DNA of 64,000 nt from Pseudomonas sp. (lineage in GTDB: Bacteria; Pseudomonadota; Gammaproteobacteria; Pseudomonadales; Pseudomonadaceae). The notes beneath the pieces are model-generated. The model worked only from the letters and a program-made list of their open reading frames with translations. It did no database searches and was not told the origin of the DNA. Shown piece by piece: positions 38,576 through 48,856 of this stretch (position 1 is its first letter; every line of letters starts with the position of its first letter). The DNA lies in assembly GCF_030683065.1 (NCBI RefSeq), contig NZ_JAUXMX010000045.1:1-64000 (forward strand), given 5' to 3'. The position numbers and the translations under genes were made by a program.

Positions 38576-39163
38576 TTAGCTCTCGAGTTTACGAGCGCTG
38601 GGAAGTTCGCCATTGCGCCAGCGGCGCACGGCTTTCTGGAAGAATAGGCTGTTGGGAACCTGCACCCAGGTTCCGGGCGCATCGCCGGTGAGATCTTCGA
38701 GAGTGGTGTAGAACAGGTTGATTTCCAGGACCCGCCCCCTGACCCCTGGCTTGTCGGCACTCTCAATCACCTCGATGCAGTCGCCGATCCGGAACGGCGT
38801 CAGGACGAAGATCAGCAGCGCGCAAAACATATTGGACAACACGCTCCAAATGGCGAAAAACGCCAGCGCCGCGACAGCAACAAAGCCGGTGAGCGCCGTC
38901 CACAGCACCTGCGCGGAAACACCCAGTCGCTCCAGCACTAACATCAAGGCACTGCCCACAATCAGCCAACGCAGGCCGCCGCGCAGCGGCAGCAAAAGGC
39001 CTGGCGGCAGTTGTGGGTAACGCGCACCCAAGCGCCCCAGGCCGCGCACCAGCAAGCGTTGCAACAGCCACGCCAGCAGCACAATCAGCAACACCTGAGC
39101 GCCACTCAGTAGCGGCTCGCGGTAGGCGCTCAACCATTCCCAGCCGAATATTTCGCTACTCAA
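38576..39163 (-). CDS. small MscS-type mechanosensitive channel
   Basis: The 195-residue protein has three N-terminal helices. The third carries the pore-lining pattern (VAVAALAFFAIWSVLSNMFCALLIF) and is followed by the beta domain PFRIGDCIEVI...GRVLEINLFYTTLEDLTG. It lacks the large C-terminal alpha/beta vestibule of E. coli MscS, as is usual for short pseudomonad members. Its start overlaps the ABC-F stop by four bases. Confidence 0.88.
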   Translation of the reverse strand: MSSEIFGWEWLSAYREPLLSGAQVLLIVLLAWLLQRLLVRGLGRLGARYPQLPPGLLLPLRGGLRWLIVGSALMLVLERLGVSAQVLWTALTGFVAVAALAFFAIWSVLSNMFCALLIFVLTPFRIGDCIEVIESADKPGVRGRVLEINLFYTTLEDLTGDAPGTWVQVPNSLFFQKAVRRWRNGELPSARKLES

Positions 39164-41070
39164 CTGGCGGCCTCCAGCTCAGCCTGCACAGCCTCGAGGG
39201 TTTCCAGTGCTTCCAGCCAGCGTTCTTCCAGATCGGCTTCGCGGCTTTTCAACGTGGCTTGCTCGGCCAGTGCGTCGCGCAGCTGACTCTTGCTCGCGGC
39301 ATCGTAGATCGCACTGTCGCCCAGGCGAGTCTCAACGGCAGCAAGGCTTACATGAAGCAGGCCAAGCTCTTTTTCCAGCTTATCGGCTTCGCGCTTGAGC
39401 GGCGCCAGCTGCTGACGCAACGCAGCGGCAGCCTGGCGCTGAGCACGCTTGTCGGTTTTATCCAGATTGCCTTCGCTAGTGCTGACTGGCGCCTGCCGCA
39501 CCCGGTAATCGCTCAACCAGCGCGCATAGTCTTCAAGATCTCCGTCAAACGGCTGCACCCGACCATCGGCGACCAGCAAGAACTCGTCGGTGGTGCTCTT
39601 GAGCAGGTGCCGATCATGCGATACCACCACTACTGCGCCGGAAAACTCCTGCAGAGCCATGGTCAACGCCAGGCGCATCTCCAGGTCGAGGTGGTTGGTT
39701 GGCTCATCGAGCAGCAACAGGTTGGGCTTGCCCCAGGCGATCAAGGCCAGGGCCAGACGCGCCTTTTCACCGCCGGAAAAATTCACTACAGGCTCGTCGC
39801 AACGCGGACCACGGAAGTCGAAGCCACCGAGAAAGTCGCGCAGCGTCTGTTCGCGTTCAGTCGGCGCCAGACGCTGGAAATGCAGGAGCGGACTGGCCTT
39901 GTCATCGAGAGCATCGAGTTGGTGCTGGGCAAAATAGCCAACCACCAGATTCTCGCCAAGCTGCAGACGGCCACTGATGGGCTGCAACTCGCCTGCCAGG
40001 TTCTTGATCAGGGTTGATTTGCCAGCCCCGTTGGGCCCGAGCAAACCCAGGCGTGCTCCCGGCGCCAGCTGTAATTTGACCTGCTCAAGCACTACCTTGT
40101 CGCCATAGCCCAGGCGACCTTCACTCAGGTCAAGCAGCGGGCTAGAAATCTTGTCGGACTCGCGGAAGCTGAAATCGAACGGTGAGTCGACATGCGCCGC
40201 CGACAACTCTTCCATGCGCTCCAGTGCCTTGATTCGACTCTGCGCCTGGCGCGCCTTGGTCGCCTGGGCCTTGAAGCGGGCGATGTATTTTTCCATGTGC
40301 GCACGCTGCACCTGCTGCTTGTCGTACGCCTGCTGCTGCTGGGCCAGGCGCTCGGCGCGGGCGCGCTCGAAGGCGGAATAGCCGCCGCGGTAGAGGGTCA
40401 GCTTGCGCTGCTCGACGTGAGCAATGTGATCGACGACTGCATCGAGAAAATCACGATCGTGGGAAATCAGCAGCAAGGTGCCTGGGTAACTCTGCAGCCA
40501 GCCCTCCAGCCAGAGGATCGCATCCAGATCCAGGTGGTTGGTCGGCTCATCAAGCAGCAGCAAGTCGGATGGGCACATCAATGCCTGAGCCAGGTTCAGG
40601 CGCATGCGCCAGCCACCCGAAAAATCGCCGACACGGCGATCCATCTGCGTGTTTTCAAACCCAAGGCCGGCAAGCAATTTGCGCGCGCGGGCGTCGGCGG
40701 CATAACCATCGAGGTTATCCAGCTCGGTGTGCAGGCGCGCAATCGCTACGCCATCGTGCGCGGCCTCAGCCACAACCAGTTCGGCTTGCACCTTGCGCAG
40801 CTGCACATCGCCATCGAGCACATAGTCCACCGCCTGGCGCTCGACGGCGTCGATCTCCTGACGCATATGGGCAATGCGCCAGTCGGCGGGAATCAGGCAA
40901 TCGCCCGCGTCCGCGCTCAAGTCGCCGCGCAGCAGAGCGAACAGGCTGGATTTGCCGGCACCATTGGCGCCGATCAGGCCGGCTTTTTGGCCGGGATGCA
41001 GGGTTAGCTCGGCGTCTTCTAGCAGACGTTGCGGGCCACGCTGTAAAGTAAGGTTCAGGAGTCGAATCAT
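39160..41070 (-). CDS. ABC-F family ATPase (YheS/Uup type)
   Basis: The 636-residue protein has two ABC domains without membrane spans: Walker A GANGAGKSS and GPNGAGKST, signatures FSGGWRMRL and FSGGEKARL, with the P-site linker helices between. A coiled-coil C-terminal tail of about 100 residues follows. ABC-F proteins act on the ribosome E site. The start is ATG 41070 (MIRLLNLTLQRG). It is translationally coupled to the mscS gene. Confidence 0.92.
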   Translation of the reverse strand: MIRLLNLTLQRGPQRLLEDAELTLHPGQKAGLIGANGAGKSSLFALLRGDLSADAGDCLIPADWRIAHMRQEIDAVERQAVDYVLDGDVQLRKVQAELVVAEAAHDGVAIARLHTELDNLDGYAADARARKLLAGLGFENTQMDRRVGDFSGGWRMRLNLAQALMCPSDLLLLDEPTNHLDLDAILWLEGWLQSYPGTLLLISHDRDFLDAVVDHIAHVEQRKLTLYRGGYSAFERARAERLAQQQQAYDKQQVQRAHMEKYIARFKAQATKARQAQSRIKALERMEELSAAHVDSPFDFSFRESDKISSPLLDLSEGRLGYGDKVVLEQVKLQLAPGARLGLLGPNGAGKSTLIKNLAGELQPISGRLQLGENLVVGYFAQHQLDALDDKASPLLHFQRLAPTEREQTLRDFLGGFDFRGPRCDEPVVNFSGGEKARLALALIAWGKPNLLLLDEPTNHLDLEMRLALTMALQEFSGAVVVVSHDRHLLKSTTDEFLLVADGRVQPFDGDLEDYARWLSDYRVRQAPVSTSEGNLDKTDKRAQRQAAAALRQQLAPLKREADKLEKELGLLHVSLAAVETRLGDSAIYDAASKSQLRDALAEQATLKSREADLEERWLEALETLEAVQAELEAAS

Positions 41071-41120
41071 AATGGCCGCGGAGTCTACCAGAGTCGCCCG
41101 CCGCACACTCGGAAAGCACT

Positions 41121-41585
41121 ATGGATACTGACTTGTGGCGTTTCGCCGAAACACTCTATCGCCGCCCAAGCGTGGAGACCGCCTGTTTGCACCTGCAGGC
41201 TCAGGGTAACGATGTCTGCCTGCTACTCTGCGCCGCCTGGCTCGAATGCCGCGGCGTGGCCTGCAATACCGAACGAGCCGACTGCCTGCGCGCCATAACG
41301 CAACCCTGGCAACGCGAGGTCGTCGGTGAACTCAGGCGCCTGCGCCTGCAATGGCGCGCAGCCTCGCAACACGACAGTGCCTTGGCGGCACTGCGCGAGC
41401 AGATCAAACAACTTGAACTGGCAGCCGAGCGCGAACTGCTGCAGCGCCTGGCGTTATCCAGCCACGACTGGCCGAACGATGCGTCCGAGGATGCGCACGG
41501 CTGGTTGCACACACTAGCCCTGGCCAGCACGCCAGCTGACCGCGACGCACTGCATTTATTGCGCGTCGCAGCCCAACATGCTTAG
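41121..41585 (+). CDS. TIGR02444 family protein
   Basis: The 154-residue, mostly helical protein begins DLWRFAETLYRRPSVETACLHLQAQGNDVCLLLCAAWL, the hallmark of TIGR02444. A Trp-rich, Cys-containing N-terminal half and a long central helix are visible. The function is unknown. It diverges from the ABC-F gene and converges on algP with a four-base overlap. Confidence 0.8.
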   Translation: MDTDLWRFAETLYRRPSVETACLHLQAQGNDVCLLLCAAWLECRGVACNTERADCLRAITQPWQREVVGELRRLRLQWRAASQHDSALAALREQIKQLELAAERELLQRLALSSHDWPNDASEDAHGWLHTLALASTPADRDALHLLRVAAQHA

Positions 41586-42436
41586 GACGCTTTAGGCGGG
41601 GTGCTGCCTGCAGGTACTGCAGTGGCCGCGACAGGCACTGCGGGCGTACTGACAACCGGGGCTGGTGCCGCCGGTTTAGCGGCCGCAGGCTTTTTCGCCG
41701 CGGGCTTGACTGCCGCTTTAGCCGCAGGTTTCGCCACCGGCTTACTCACTGTTTTGGCAGGGGCCTTGGCGGCTGCGGGCTTGGCACCGCTGCTGGCAAG
41801 TGGCTGCTTCGCTGCCGGCTTGGCCGGCGCTTTGGCAACCGGTTTGGCGGCCGCAGCAGGAGCAGCGACTGACTTTGCCGCAGGCTTGGCCGGCGCTTTG
41901 CTGACCGGTTTGGCAGCAGCAACAGCAGGCTTGCTTGCAGCAGCCTTACTGGCAACCGGCTTGGCAGCAACTTTGGCTGCGGGCTTGGCAACAGGTTTGC
42001 TTGCCGGAGCGGCCGGCTTGGCATCACGACTACCCAACACCTTGTTGACTGCTTCCTTGACCTTACCCACGCCTTGGGCGAGTTTCAGACTTTCCTGGGC
42101 GTCGCGCTTGAGTCCAACAATATAATTGCGGGTCTCCGTCTGCCGATCCCTGAGGGTATCGAGCAACTCTTCGAGTTCAGCCACTGCGTCCTTGGCTTTG
42201 GCCTGCGCCTTGGCTTTGCCTGCCGCTGCAGCATCCTGCAGGCTGACGCGAGCATCGTGCAGTTTCTCTTGAGCCTTGCCGCGCTGCTTCTCCAACTTAC
42301 CAAGCAGCTTTTCAGCATCGGTCAGCGCTCGTGAACAGGCATCTTCAAGATGCTCAAGCAAACTGCTGGACAGTTGATGAAGCAAATGCAGCGGGGTACT
42401 TACAGATTTCTTTTTGATTTTCTTTGTGGCCGACAT
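41582..42436 (-). CDS. algP: AlgP-like histone H1-type regulatory protein
   Basis: The first ~125 residues form a helical, charged domain (SATKKIKKKS..., LEKQRGKAQEKLHDARVSLQ, RQTETRNYIVGLKRDAQESLKLAQG). The last ~150 are an Ala/Lys/Pro tail built from KPAAKP-like units, resembling eukaryotic histone H1. P. aeruginosa AlgP binds DNA and affects alginate gene expression. The tail is shorter than I recall for PAO1. Internal repetition makes length change easy. Confidence 0.88.
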   Translation of the reverse strand: MSATKKIKKKSVSTPLHLLHQLSSSLLEHLEDACSRALTDAEKLLGKLEKQRGKAQEKLHDARVSLQDAAAAGKAKAQAKAKDAVAELEELLDTLRDRQTETRNYIVGLKRDAQESLKLAQGVGKVKEAVNKVLGSRDAKPAAPASKPVAKPAAKVAAKPVASKAAASKPAVAAAKPVSKAPAKPAAKSVAAPAAAAKPVAKAPAKPAAKQPLASSGAKPAAAKAPAKTVSKPVAKPAAKAAVKPAAKKPAAAKPAAPAPVVSTPAVPVAATAVPAGSTPPKAS

Positions 42437-42913
42437 GACACGCCTCCGGGCGGATGTAGATGCGACTCATACTAGACGCCTGACTCGCCAGTCGCTAGCG
42501 CCCACACGGCAGTCGAGCGAATGCCTGACACAAATTCGCCGCTTTCGGCGGAAAATTCATTCAGACACCTTGATTAAGAGTGCTTACCTGCAGGCTAGAG
42601 GAGATTGCGCTAAAAGCTGTAGATGGCACGTTCGGTCACCCCCCGCTTAGCACTGCGCAACCGGAAACCCACGAAGCCGTCCGCACGTCGACAAATTGCC
42701 CGACCGGGACAATGGGCATATCGCCATTGCGTGTTGTGAAACGATTAGTCGCAGCGTTGAGCGCAGACAAAGGCGTGTCTCGCGTGGCTCTTCACCCCAA
42801 GCCCTGCCCGGAAGTGAAACCAGGCAGCCGCCGGCTACCTGCGCGGCCGCGCCGCAAGCAGGGCCGGCGCAACAGTTTTGACGGGGGGCTGAGGGCGCGC
42901 TATTGAGAACCGC
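42437..42913. other. 477-base gap between algP and algQ
   Basis: No recognisable gene, terminator or repeat was found on either strand. In P. aeruginosa, as I recall it, a peptidyl-prolyl isomerase gene of FKBP type occupies this interval; nothing like it is visible here. A basic, Arg/Pro-rich short frame on the plus strand (about 42780-42906) has no known relatives that I recognise. Confidence 0.4.
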
Positions 42914-43396
42914 TTAGAGCACAGAGGCCGGAGCCTGGGCGTGCTGCTGATGGGCGTTATGCAGCACTTCGATCAGACAATCTTCCAACTCGAAACGCTC
43001 ATGCAGCAGTTGCCCCAAACGCTGGAGCTCTTCAGCGAGAGGCACACTATCGTGAGACTCGTCATTGTCGCAGCGATCATTGAAGGCCAGCGCCACCTCG
43101 GTGATCACCTCAATACGCGGGTATATCTGCTTGGCAAGCTCAAGACCACGCTTATCACCAAAGGCCTTGGCCTCATTGGTCAGTTGCTCGTAGACCTCAA
43201 AATGTCCAGCGGACACGTAATCAACCAGGATTTCGCAGAACCTCTGCAGCGCTTGCTCATTGGTAATCGGCGCTTGTGGTGAGCTGCTGATGGCCGTGTA
43301 GGCCATTACCAGATCCCGGCGTTCCTGCAACCAGCGGTCGATCAGCAGGTTCACACCACCCCAACGTTCCTGAGCGTTCTGACAACTATCGAGCAT
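42914..43396 (-). CDS. algQ: AlgQ/Rsd-family anti-sigma70 regulator
   Basis: AlgQ binds region 4 of the housekeeping sigma factor and influences alginate and siderophore genes in P. aeruginosa. The 160-residue helical protein has the family start [28 protein letters not shown] and [21 protein letters not shown]. Length and neighbours (algP, hem genes) match. Confidence 0.93.
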   Translation of the reverse strand: MLDSCQNAQERWGGVNLLIDRWLQERRDLVMAYTAISSSPQAPITNEQALQRFCEILVDYVSAGHFEVYEQLTNEAKAFGDKRGLELAKQIYPRIEVITEVALAFNDRCDNDESHDSVPLAEELQRLGQLLHERFELEDCLIEVLHNAHQQHAQAPASVL

Positions 43397-43833
43397 GATG
43401 GCCTCACTTCCCTTATCGGTATTTCTGTTATGCGCCTGGTCCGAGACGGTTTTTTGTCAATCGGCACATGGTCTTGAAAAAACAGTCATGAAGCGGCGAC
43501 TTTCCGGCGGTACGTACGAGCCAGACTATGCCCGCGAACCTGCACCATCAAGGCGCGCAACCGACAGATTTCATACGAGCGTTTAATCCACGTCATACGC
43601 ACTGTCAACCACGGAACAACTCAGCCTGCCCCGTCACGCCAAGCACTACAACATACGCAAGCCATATTGCCCAGCGCGGGTTGGTTAATCCGCCCAGACC
43701 ATGATCGACATCAACCGAATAGGCGTACTGTCAGACGCGCCATGTCACCTGCGCCCTATCAGTTTCCAGCGGAATCAATCGAACCAGGCGAACGGCAGGC
43801 CGACCGGAGAATTCCGGCCAGCCCTCAGCAACG
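43397..43833. other. 437-base gap between algQ and hemY
   Basis: It probably contains the algQ promoter and leader. The disulfide-bond gene (dsbH/dsbB2) that I recall at this place in P. aeruginosa is not present and no remnant of it was recognised. No terminator or repeat was seen. Confidence 0.4.
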
Positions 43834-45084
43834 TCAGTTGGCGGATGGAGCAGACAAGCGAGGCAGGCTGTTCAGGCGCGGATCGAGTAACCCCAGGCCT
43901 TCCTGAAACAGGCGATTACTCTGCTCGATCTCACCCAACTGGGCCAGCAGACGCGCCAACTCCGCATAGGTCTCCGGGTGGCGCTGAAACACCAGGCTAG
44001 CGTCCAGATAGTCTTTGGCTTTGCCCCACAACTGGCACTGCAAACACAACCTACCCAGCGTAAGCAGCAGGCTTGCATCACTCGGGTGCTGTTTCAACCA
44101 GCCCTCGGCAGCGTGCAACTGGCGCGCGGGATCGCGCCCACGCAGCAGGCCGTAGAGTCGTACCAGGCGACTGTCATAGCTGCGCTTGAGCGCCGCATGC
44201 AGCAGCTCTTCGGCCTCGGGCTCTGCACCCAGCACGCGCAACCGCTCAGCATATACAGCCAGCAGCTCCGGCTCCTGGCGGTGCGCCGCTGACAAATGTT
44301 GCCAAGCCTTTGCCAGCACCGCCAAGGTTTCTGCCTTGTCGCCTTCATCGCCCTGCCCGGCATGCGCCAACCGACCACACCAGGCCCGGCGCTCCAGCTC
44401 GTTTAGCTGGGCATCAGCGAGTGCCTTACCCTTGCGCAACGCCGGCAACAAGCCGAGCAGTGCCGACCAATCGCCGCGCTGCACATACAATTGCTGCAAC
44501 TGACGCAGGACCAGCGGGTGGTAGGGATGACGCTCGTTCATCGCCTGCAAGGTCTCCAGCGCCGCATCGACCTGCCCCTGCGCCATTTGCAATTCGGCAT
44601 GGGTCAGGGCAACGGCCAGCTCGGCTTGAGGCTGGCGCTTGAGCGCCTGCTCCAGCAACTGCTCTGCGTCTTCGTGTTGTTCCAGTTGATGCGCGGCGCG
44701 AGCGGCGCCCAAATAATAAGCCAAGGGTTGCTTCTCGACCTCGGCGGCGCGGCGCAAATGGCGCAAGGCATTTGCCCAGCGACCCTCGGCCAGATCGAGA
44801 AAGCCCTGCTCACGGGCCAGGCGTGCCCGACGGCGGCCATGCAGGCGCGACCATGGGTTGACCAGTCCACCCGAGGCAATTACCAGTCGCAGCAACAAAA
44901 GCAGCAGATAGAGCGACAGCCAGGCCACAGCGACTAATGCCAGGAATGCCCACAAACTCGATTCGTAGCGGAAACCCTGGTAGGCGAACAAGACATAGCC
45001 CTTGTGCTCGGCTACAGCCAGGCCGAGCAACGCCAGCCCAGCAACGACCGCCAGCACGACGAGCAGCAGATAAACGCGTTTCAT
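43834..45084 (-). CDS. hemY: HemY-like TPR membrane protein
   Basis: The 416-residue protein has two N-terminal transmembrane helices (about 4-28 and 42-64) and a soluble region of tetratricopeptide-like helix pairs (WANALRHLRRAAEVEKQPLAYYLGAARAAHQLEQ...). It is the last gene of hemC-hemD-hemX-hemY. The role in late haem synthesis is inferred from context; the biochemical function is unsettled. It overlaps hemX by four bases. Confidence 0.88.
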   Translation of the reverse strand: MKRVYLLLVVLAVVAGLALLGLAVAEHKGYVLFAYQGFRYESSLWAFLALVAVAWLSLYLLLLLLRLVIASGGLVNPWSRLHGRRRARLAREQGFLDLAEGRWANALRHLRRAAEVEKQPLAYYLGAARAAHQLEQHEDAEQLLEQALKRQPQAELAVALTHAELQMAQGQVDAALETLQAMNERHPYHPLVLRQLQQLYVQRGDWSALLGLLPALRKGKALADAQLNELERRAWCGRLAHAGQGDEGDKAETLAVLAKAWQHLSAAHRQEPELLAVYAERLRVLGAEPEAEELLHAALKRSYDSRLVRLYGLLRGRDPARQLHAAEGWLKQHPSDASLLLTLGRLCLQCQLWGKAKDYLDASLVFQRHPETYAELARLLAQLGEIEQSNRLFQEGLGLLDPRLNSLPRLSAPSAN

Positions 45085-46229
45085 GGGCGGGCCTCCTCCA
45101 CATCCGGCAGGGCTTCTGCAGGGGCGTCAGTCTCGATTTGCTCCCGGGCTGACTGCTTGCGCTGGATATAGGCCTGCACCGCGTTGAGCGAGTTGCTCAG
45201 ATCAGGCGCAACCACCTCGACGGGCTGTTCGATCAATTCATCGACGCGGGCGCGCAAGGCACGGCTATTGGGGTTCTCCAGGTCGAAATGTGCATCCAGC
45301 ACCTCGCGTGCCTGCAGCAGCGACTGCCGGTAAACCGGCGTCTGGCCGTGCAACGCCGCCCACTGCGCTTGCTCCAGAGCCAGGCTGAGGGCCAGGCGCA
45401 CTTGGGTCAGACTCTGCCCGGCGAGCAATGGGCGAATATTCTCGTCGGCGCTGAAATCGATCCGGAAATACTGCGACAGGACCTCAAGCCACTCAGCCCA
45501 CCAACTGCTGCCATCACCCTCGGCAGCCAGATCACTGAGCGCCCCACCGGAACTGACAAAGGCCGGGGGCAGCGCGTGCAACTGCGCCACCTGTTCACGC
45601 AATGCCGCCAGCTGGAGGAATAGCCCGGTGCGATCGGGGTTAACGGTTGCGCGCAATGCCTCGAGGCTCTTGGCCAGTTGCTCACGCGCCGCAAAAGCCG
45701 CGGGATCATCCTGCCCGCGCAGAATCTCGTCGGCGCCCTGCACCAAAGCCTCTGCACTGTCGATATCCTGCAAAGCCGACAGGCGCAGGCTGGCAAGACG
45801 CAACAAATGCTCCGCCTCAGCCAGACGCCAATCCTGACGACTGGCACCGAGAACCGTTGCCAAGCGCTGATTGAGCAGCTGTTGATCGCCTTGCAACTGC
45901 GCCACCAGGCGGCGGCGAGCGTCCAGCTCATCGGCACCGGGCAGTTGCTGCAGACGCGCATCCAGTGCCTGGGCGCTCTTGGCCAGGGCCTCGGTTTGGC
46001 TGCGCGCAGCCTCCAGTTGACTGAGCTGCTGCTGGTCGCGCAGCTCCAGGCTACGCATTTGCCACAGGCTCCACCCCCCTGCCGCCGCGCCTGCTACGCC
46101 CAGCAAAAGGGCCAACACGATCAGGCTGTTACCACGCGACTGTGGTTTTACCGCCGGGGCTGGCGGTGCAACAGCGGGCGCCTCCGCTGTCGGCGGCTGT
46201 TGTTCTTTAGGGGTAGTCGCTTCGCTCAC
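45081..46229 (-). CDS. hemX: HemX-like protein (uroporphyrinogen-III C-methyltransferase-like by name)
   Basis: The 382-residue protein starts with an acidic/Pro-rich cytosolic segment, one transmembrane helix at about 39-58 (SLIVLALLLGVAGAAAGGWSLW), then a long coiled-coil region (LRDQQQLSQLEAARSQTEALAKSAQ) and a helical periplasmic domain. No methyltransferase motifs are visible despite the historical name. The start is GTG 46229 (VSEATTPKEQQ), 16 bases after hemD; the open frame upstream lies within hemD. Confidence 0.85.
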   Translation of the reverse strand: MSEATTPKEQQPPTAEAPAVAPPAPAVKPQSRGNSLIVLALLLGVAGAAAGGWSLWQMRSLELRDQQQLSQLEAARSQTEALAKSAQALDARLQQLPGADELDARRRLVAQLQGDQQLLNQRLATVLGASRQDWRLAEAEHLLRLASLRLSALQDIDSAEALVQGADEILRGQDDPAAFAAREQLAKSLEALRATVNPDRTGLFLQLAALREQVAQLHALPPAFVSSGGALSDLAAEGDGSSWWAEWLEVLSQYFRIDFSADENIRPLLAGQSLTQVRLALSLALEQAQWAALHGQTPVYRQSLLQAREVLDAHFDLENPNSRALRARVDELIEQPVEVVAPDLSNSLNAVQAYIQRKQSAREQIETDAPAEALPDVEEARP

Positions 46230-46245
46230 GTATCCATCCTTTGCA

Positions 46246-47019
46246 TTAGAGGTCAGGGGCAGGTTGCGCCAGCAACGCCGCCAGCAACGCCGTGGCGCTT
46301 GCGCCCCGGCAATCCACAATAATTTTAGCGCCCGCAGCCCGTGCCTGTTCAGCCACGCGCGGACTAGGTACGAACAAGGGTAGTCGAGCCAGCGCTGCCC
46401 AATGCTCGCCAGCCAACTCAAGCAAATGGCTAAAACCCTGCCCGCTGCTGACCACCAGGCCATTCAAGCGCTCATCGCGCACCCTTTCGACAAGTGTTGC
46501 TGGCGGATAGTGCGGCAACAGGCGGCGATATAACGCCAGATAGTCGACATCTACACCCTGACCGCGCAAGCGCTCGGCGAGCAACTCGCGACCACCCTCG
46601 CCGCGCAAAATCAGCACGCGAGGCGTGGCTGCCGCCGTCAGCGCCTGCTGCAACTGCGGCAGTGCGAGCAAGGCCTCGCTGTCATCGCCATGCTCGGGAT
46701 AATCAACGTTCAGGCCCCGATGGCTGAGGATTTCGGCAGTGGCCGCACCGACACTGAACCAGGGCAGATCAGCCGGCAGCTGCGGCCAATAACGGTCGAG
46801 CAATTGCAGGGCACATCGCGCGGCCGGCTTGCTCACCGCAATCACCGCGCAATAGCGCTCCAGCCCGAGCATGATCGCGCGTTGCTCCGGCGTTTCGGCC
46901 AGCGCCTCGATCGCCAGCAACGGCAGACTGCTGCAGAAGATCCCCTGCTCAGCCAGAGTCGCGGCAAGCGCCGCGCACTCCTCGGCCGGACGGGTCAGCA
47001 GCAGACGCCAGTTGCTCAC
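46246..47019 (-). CDS. hemD: uroporphyrinogen-III synthase
   Basis: HemD closes and inverts ring D of hydroxymethylbilane. The 257-residue protein has the two-lobed HemD pattern: [23 protein letters not shown], then [19 protein letters not shown], and late [15 protein letters not shown] and [15 protein letters not shown]. The GTG start overlaps the hemC stop by four bases. Confidence 0.9.
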   Translation of the reverse strand: MSNWRLLLTRPAEECAALAATLAEQGIFCSSLPLLAIEALAETPEQRAIMLGLERYCAVIAVSKPAARCALQLLDRYWPQLPADLPWFSVGAATAEILSHRGLNVDYPEHGDDSEALLALPQLQQALTAAATPRVLILRGEGGRELLAERLRGQGVDVDYLALYRRLLPHYPPATLVERVRDERLNGLVVSSGQGFSHLLELAGEHWAALARLPLFVPSPRVAEQARAAGAKIIVDCRGASATALLAALLAQPAPDL

Positions 47020-47954
47020 TCGGAATCGGCCTCGCCGTAGACGGCCTGCAAAATGCCCGCCGCGCCCTGTGCCAACAGCGCCTCGGCAACCTGCACGCCG
47101 AGCTGCTCAGCCTGCGCCGCCGGCGCACGACCTTCCGCGCGCAACAGCAAGCCGCCATCGGGCTGACCCACCAGGCCACGCAACCATAATTGCTCGCCTT
47201 CGAGCAGCGCATAGCAGGCGATCGGCACCTGACAGCCGCCGTTGAGGTGCTTGTTCAGCGCTCGCTCGGCGCTGACGCGCAAGGCAGTCTCGTGGTGATT
47301 CAACGGCGCCAGCAAGGCATGGATCTGCGCATCGGCGCTGCGACATTCGATGCCGACTGCACCCTGCCCGCCCGCTGGCAGGCTGTCGTCGACACTGATG
47401 GAGGCGCGAATACGCGCGGCAAAACCCAGGCGAATCAGGCCAGCGGCAGCAAGAATAATCGCGTCGTACTCGCCCGCATCCAGCTTGGCCAGACGGGTGT
47501 TGACGTTGCCACGCAGGAACTGGATCTGCAGATCGGGCCGACGCGCCAGCAGCTGCGCTTGACGACGCAGACTGGAGGTGCCGACCACGCTGCCGGCAGG
47601 CAACGCTTCAAGGCTTTCATAGGTATTGGAAACGAAGGCGTCACGCGGATCCTCGCGTTCGCAGATGCAGTACAGACCCAGGCCTTCGGGGAAGTCCATG
47701 GGCACGTCCTTCATGGAATGCACGGCGATATCGGCCTCATTCTCAAGCAGGGCGGTTTCCAGCTCCTTAACGAACAACCCCTTGCCGCCGATTTTCGCCA
47801 GCGGCGAATCGAGCAATTTGTCGCCGCGACTGACCATTGGCACCAGGCTGACGATCAGCCCGGGATGAGCCAGTTCCAGACGGGCTTTGACGTGTTCGGC
47901 CTGCCACAGGGCCAGGGCACTTTTACGGGTGGCGATACGGATTTCAAGGGGCAT
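47016..47954 (-). CDS. hemC: porphobilinogen deaminase (hydroxymethylbilane synthase)
   Basis: HemC polymerises four porphobilinogens on a dipyrromethane cofactor. The 312-residue protein has [19 protein letters not shown], the catalytic Asp region [16 protein letters not shown] and the cofactor cysteine in [13 protein letters not shown]. algR lies upstream after 155 bases, the standard Pseudomonas arrangement. Confidence 0.95.
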   Translation of the reverse strand: MPLEIRIATRKSALALWQAEHVKARLELAHPGLIVSLVPMVSRGDKLLDSPLAKIGGKGLFVKELETALLENEADIAVHSMKDVPMDFPEGLGLYCICEREDPRDAFVSNTYESLEALPAGSVVGTSSLRRQAQLLARRPDLQIQFLRGNVNTRLAKLDAGEYDAIILAAAGLIRLGFAARIRASISVDDSLPAGGQGAVGIECRSADAQIHALLAPLNHHETALRVSAERALNKHLNGGCQVPIACYALLEGEQLWLRGLVGQPDGGLLLRAEGRAPAAQAEQLGVQVAEALLAQGAAGILQAVYGEADSE

Positions 47955-48109
47955 TGGGCAATTCCAGAAAACGAACTGCCGAGGATAATAACAGGCTAAC
48001 GCAGCAGGCTGGACAGCGCTCGATTCACGCCGATCCAGACCAACGCCGCCCCAGCGGCCAAGCGGCTAATGGCAGGCCGATGAAACCGGCCTGCCCTGCC
48101 CAGAGCGCG

Positions 48110-48856
48110 TTAAAGGTGGTGCATCAACTTACGCACGCCAGCCACATGGCGACGGCTGACGATCAGCGCATCGCCATTGAGGCCCTTGAGAAATAGCTGA
48201 AAGTGCCCGAGCGGGGTGCGCTGCAAGCGCTCGATGCGCTCGCGGGCAACCAGGGCATTGCGGTGAATGCGCACAAAGCGATCGCCAAACTCATCCTCCA
48301 GCGCCTTCAGCGGTTCGTCCAGCAGCACTTCGCCGCCGACATGGCGCAGGGTCACGTACTTATGGTCGGCGATGAAAAAGATCACCTGATCGAGGGGAAT
48401 CAACTCGATACCTTTGCGGGTGCGCGCACTGATGTGGGTACGCGGACCAGCCCCGCTTTCTGCGGCTGGACGGGTCAGGGCGGCGAGTTGCACACGGTTT
48501 GGCCGCTCGGCTTTTTTCAAGGCCTCACTGAGGTGCTCGGCACGCACGGGTTTAACCAGATAACCCACCGCACTGACCTTGAACGCCTCCAGGGCGAATT
48601 CATCATGGGCTGTACAGAAAATAACCGCCGGCGGCGCTTCGCGCTCACAGAGTTTGGCGGCAACCTGCAAGCCATCCAGCCCCGGCATGCGGATATCCAG
48701 TAACACGACATCCGGCTTGAGGCTGTCGATCAGCGTCAGTGCCTCTTCGCCATTGCTCGCGGCCGGTTCGAGGACACGGTAGCCATCGAGCTCACCGACC
48801 ATGCGGCTGAGGCGCTCACGGGCCAGGGGTTCATCATCGACGATCAGGACATTCAT
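48110..48856 (-). CDS. algR: alginate response regulator AlgR
   Basis: AlgR controls alginate, type IV pili and virulence genes in pseudomonads. The 248-residue protein has a receiver domain with phospho-acceptor Asp54 (LLDIRMPGLDG) and a C-terminal LytTR DNA-binding domain (HKYVTLRHVGGEVLLDEPLKALE, RIHRNALVA). The start ATG 48856 overlaps algZ by four bases and gives the same length as P. aeruginosa AlgR. Confidence 0.95.
   Translation of the reverse strand: MNVLIVDDEPLARERLSRMVGELDGYRVLEPAASNGEEALTLIDSLKPDVVLLDIRMPGLDGLQVAAKLCEREAPPAVIFCTAHDEFALEAFKVSAVGYLVKPVRAEHLSEALKKAERPNRVQLAALTRPAAESGAGPRTHISARTRKGIELIPLDQVIFFIADHKYVTLRHVGGEVLLDEPLKALEDEFGDRFVRIHRNALVARERIERLQRTPLGHFQLFLKGLNGDALIVSRRHVAGVRKLMHHL

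Noticed and set aside
41620..42030. Possible tandem-repeat or CRISPR-like array
   Set aside because: The periodicity is that of KPAAKP-type codons in the AlgP tail. There are no uniform spacers or repeats and no cas genes.
42600..42906. A small basic protein on the plus strand between algP and algQ
   Set aside because: Arg/Pro-rich composition, no ribosome-binding site and no known relatives; more likely chance frame in G+C-rich DNA.
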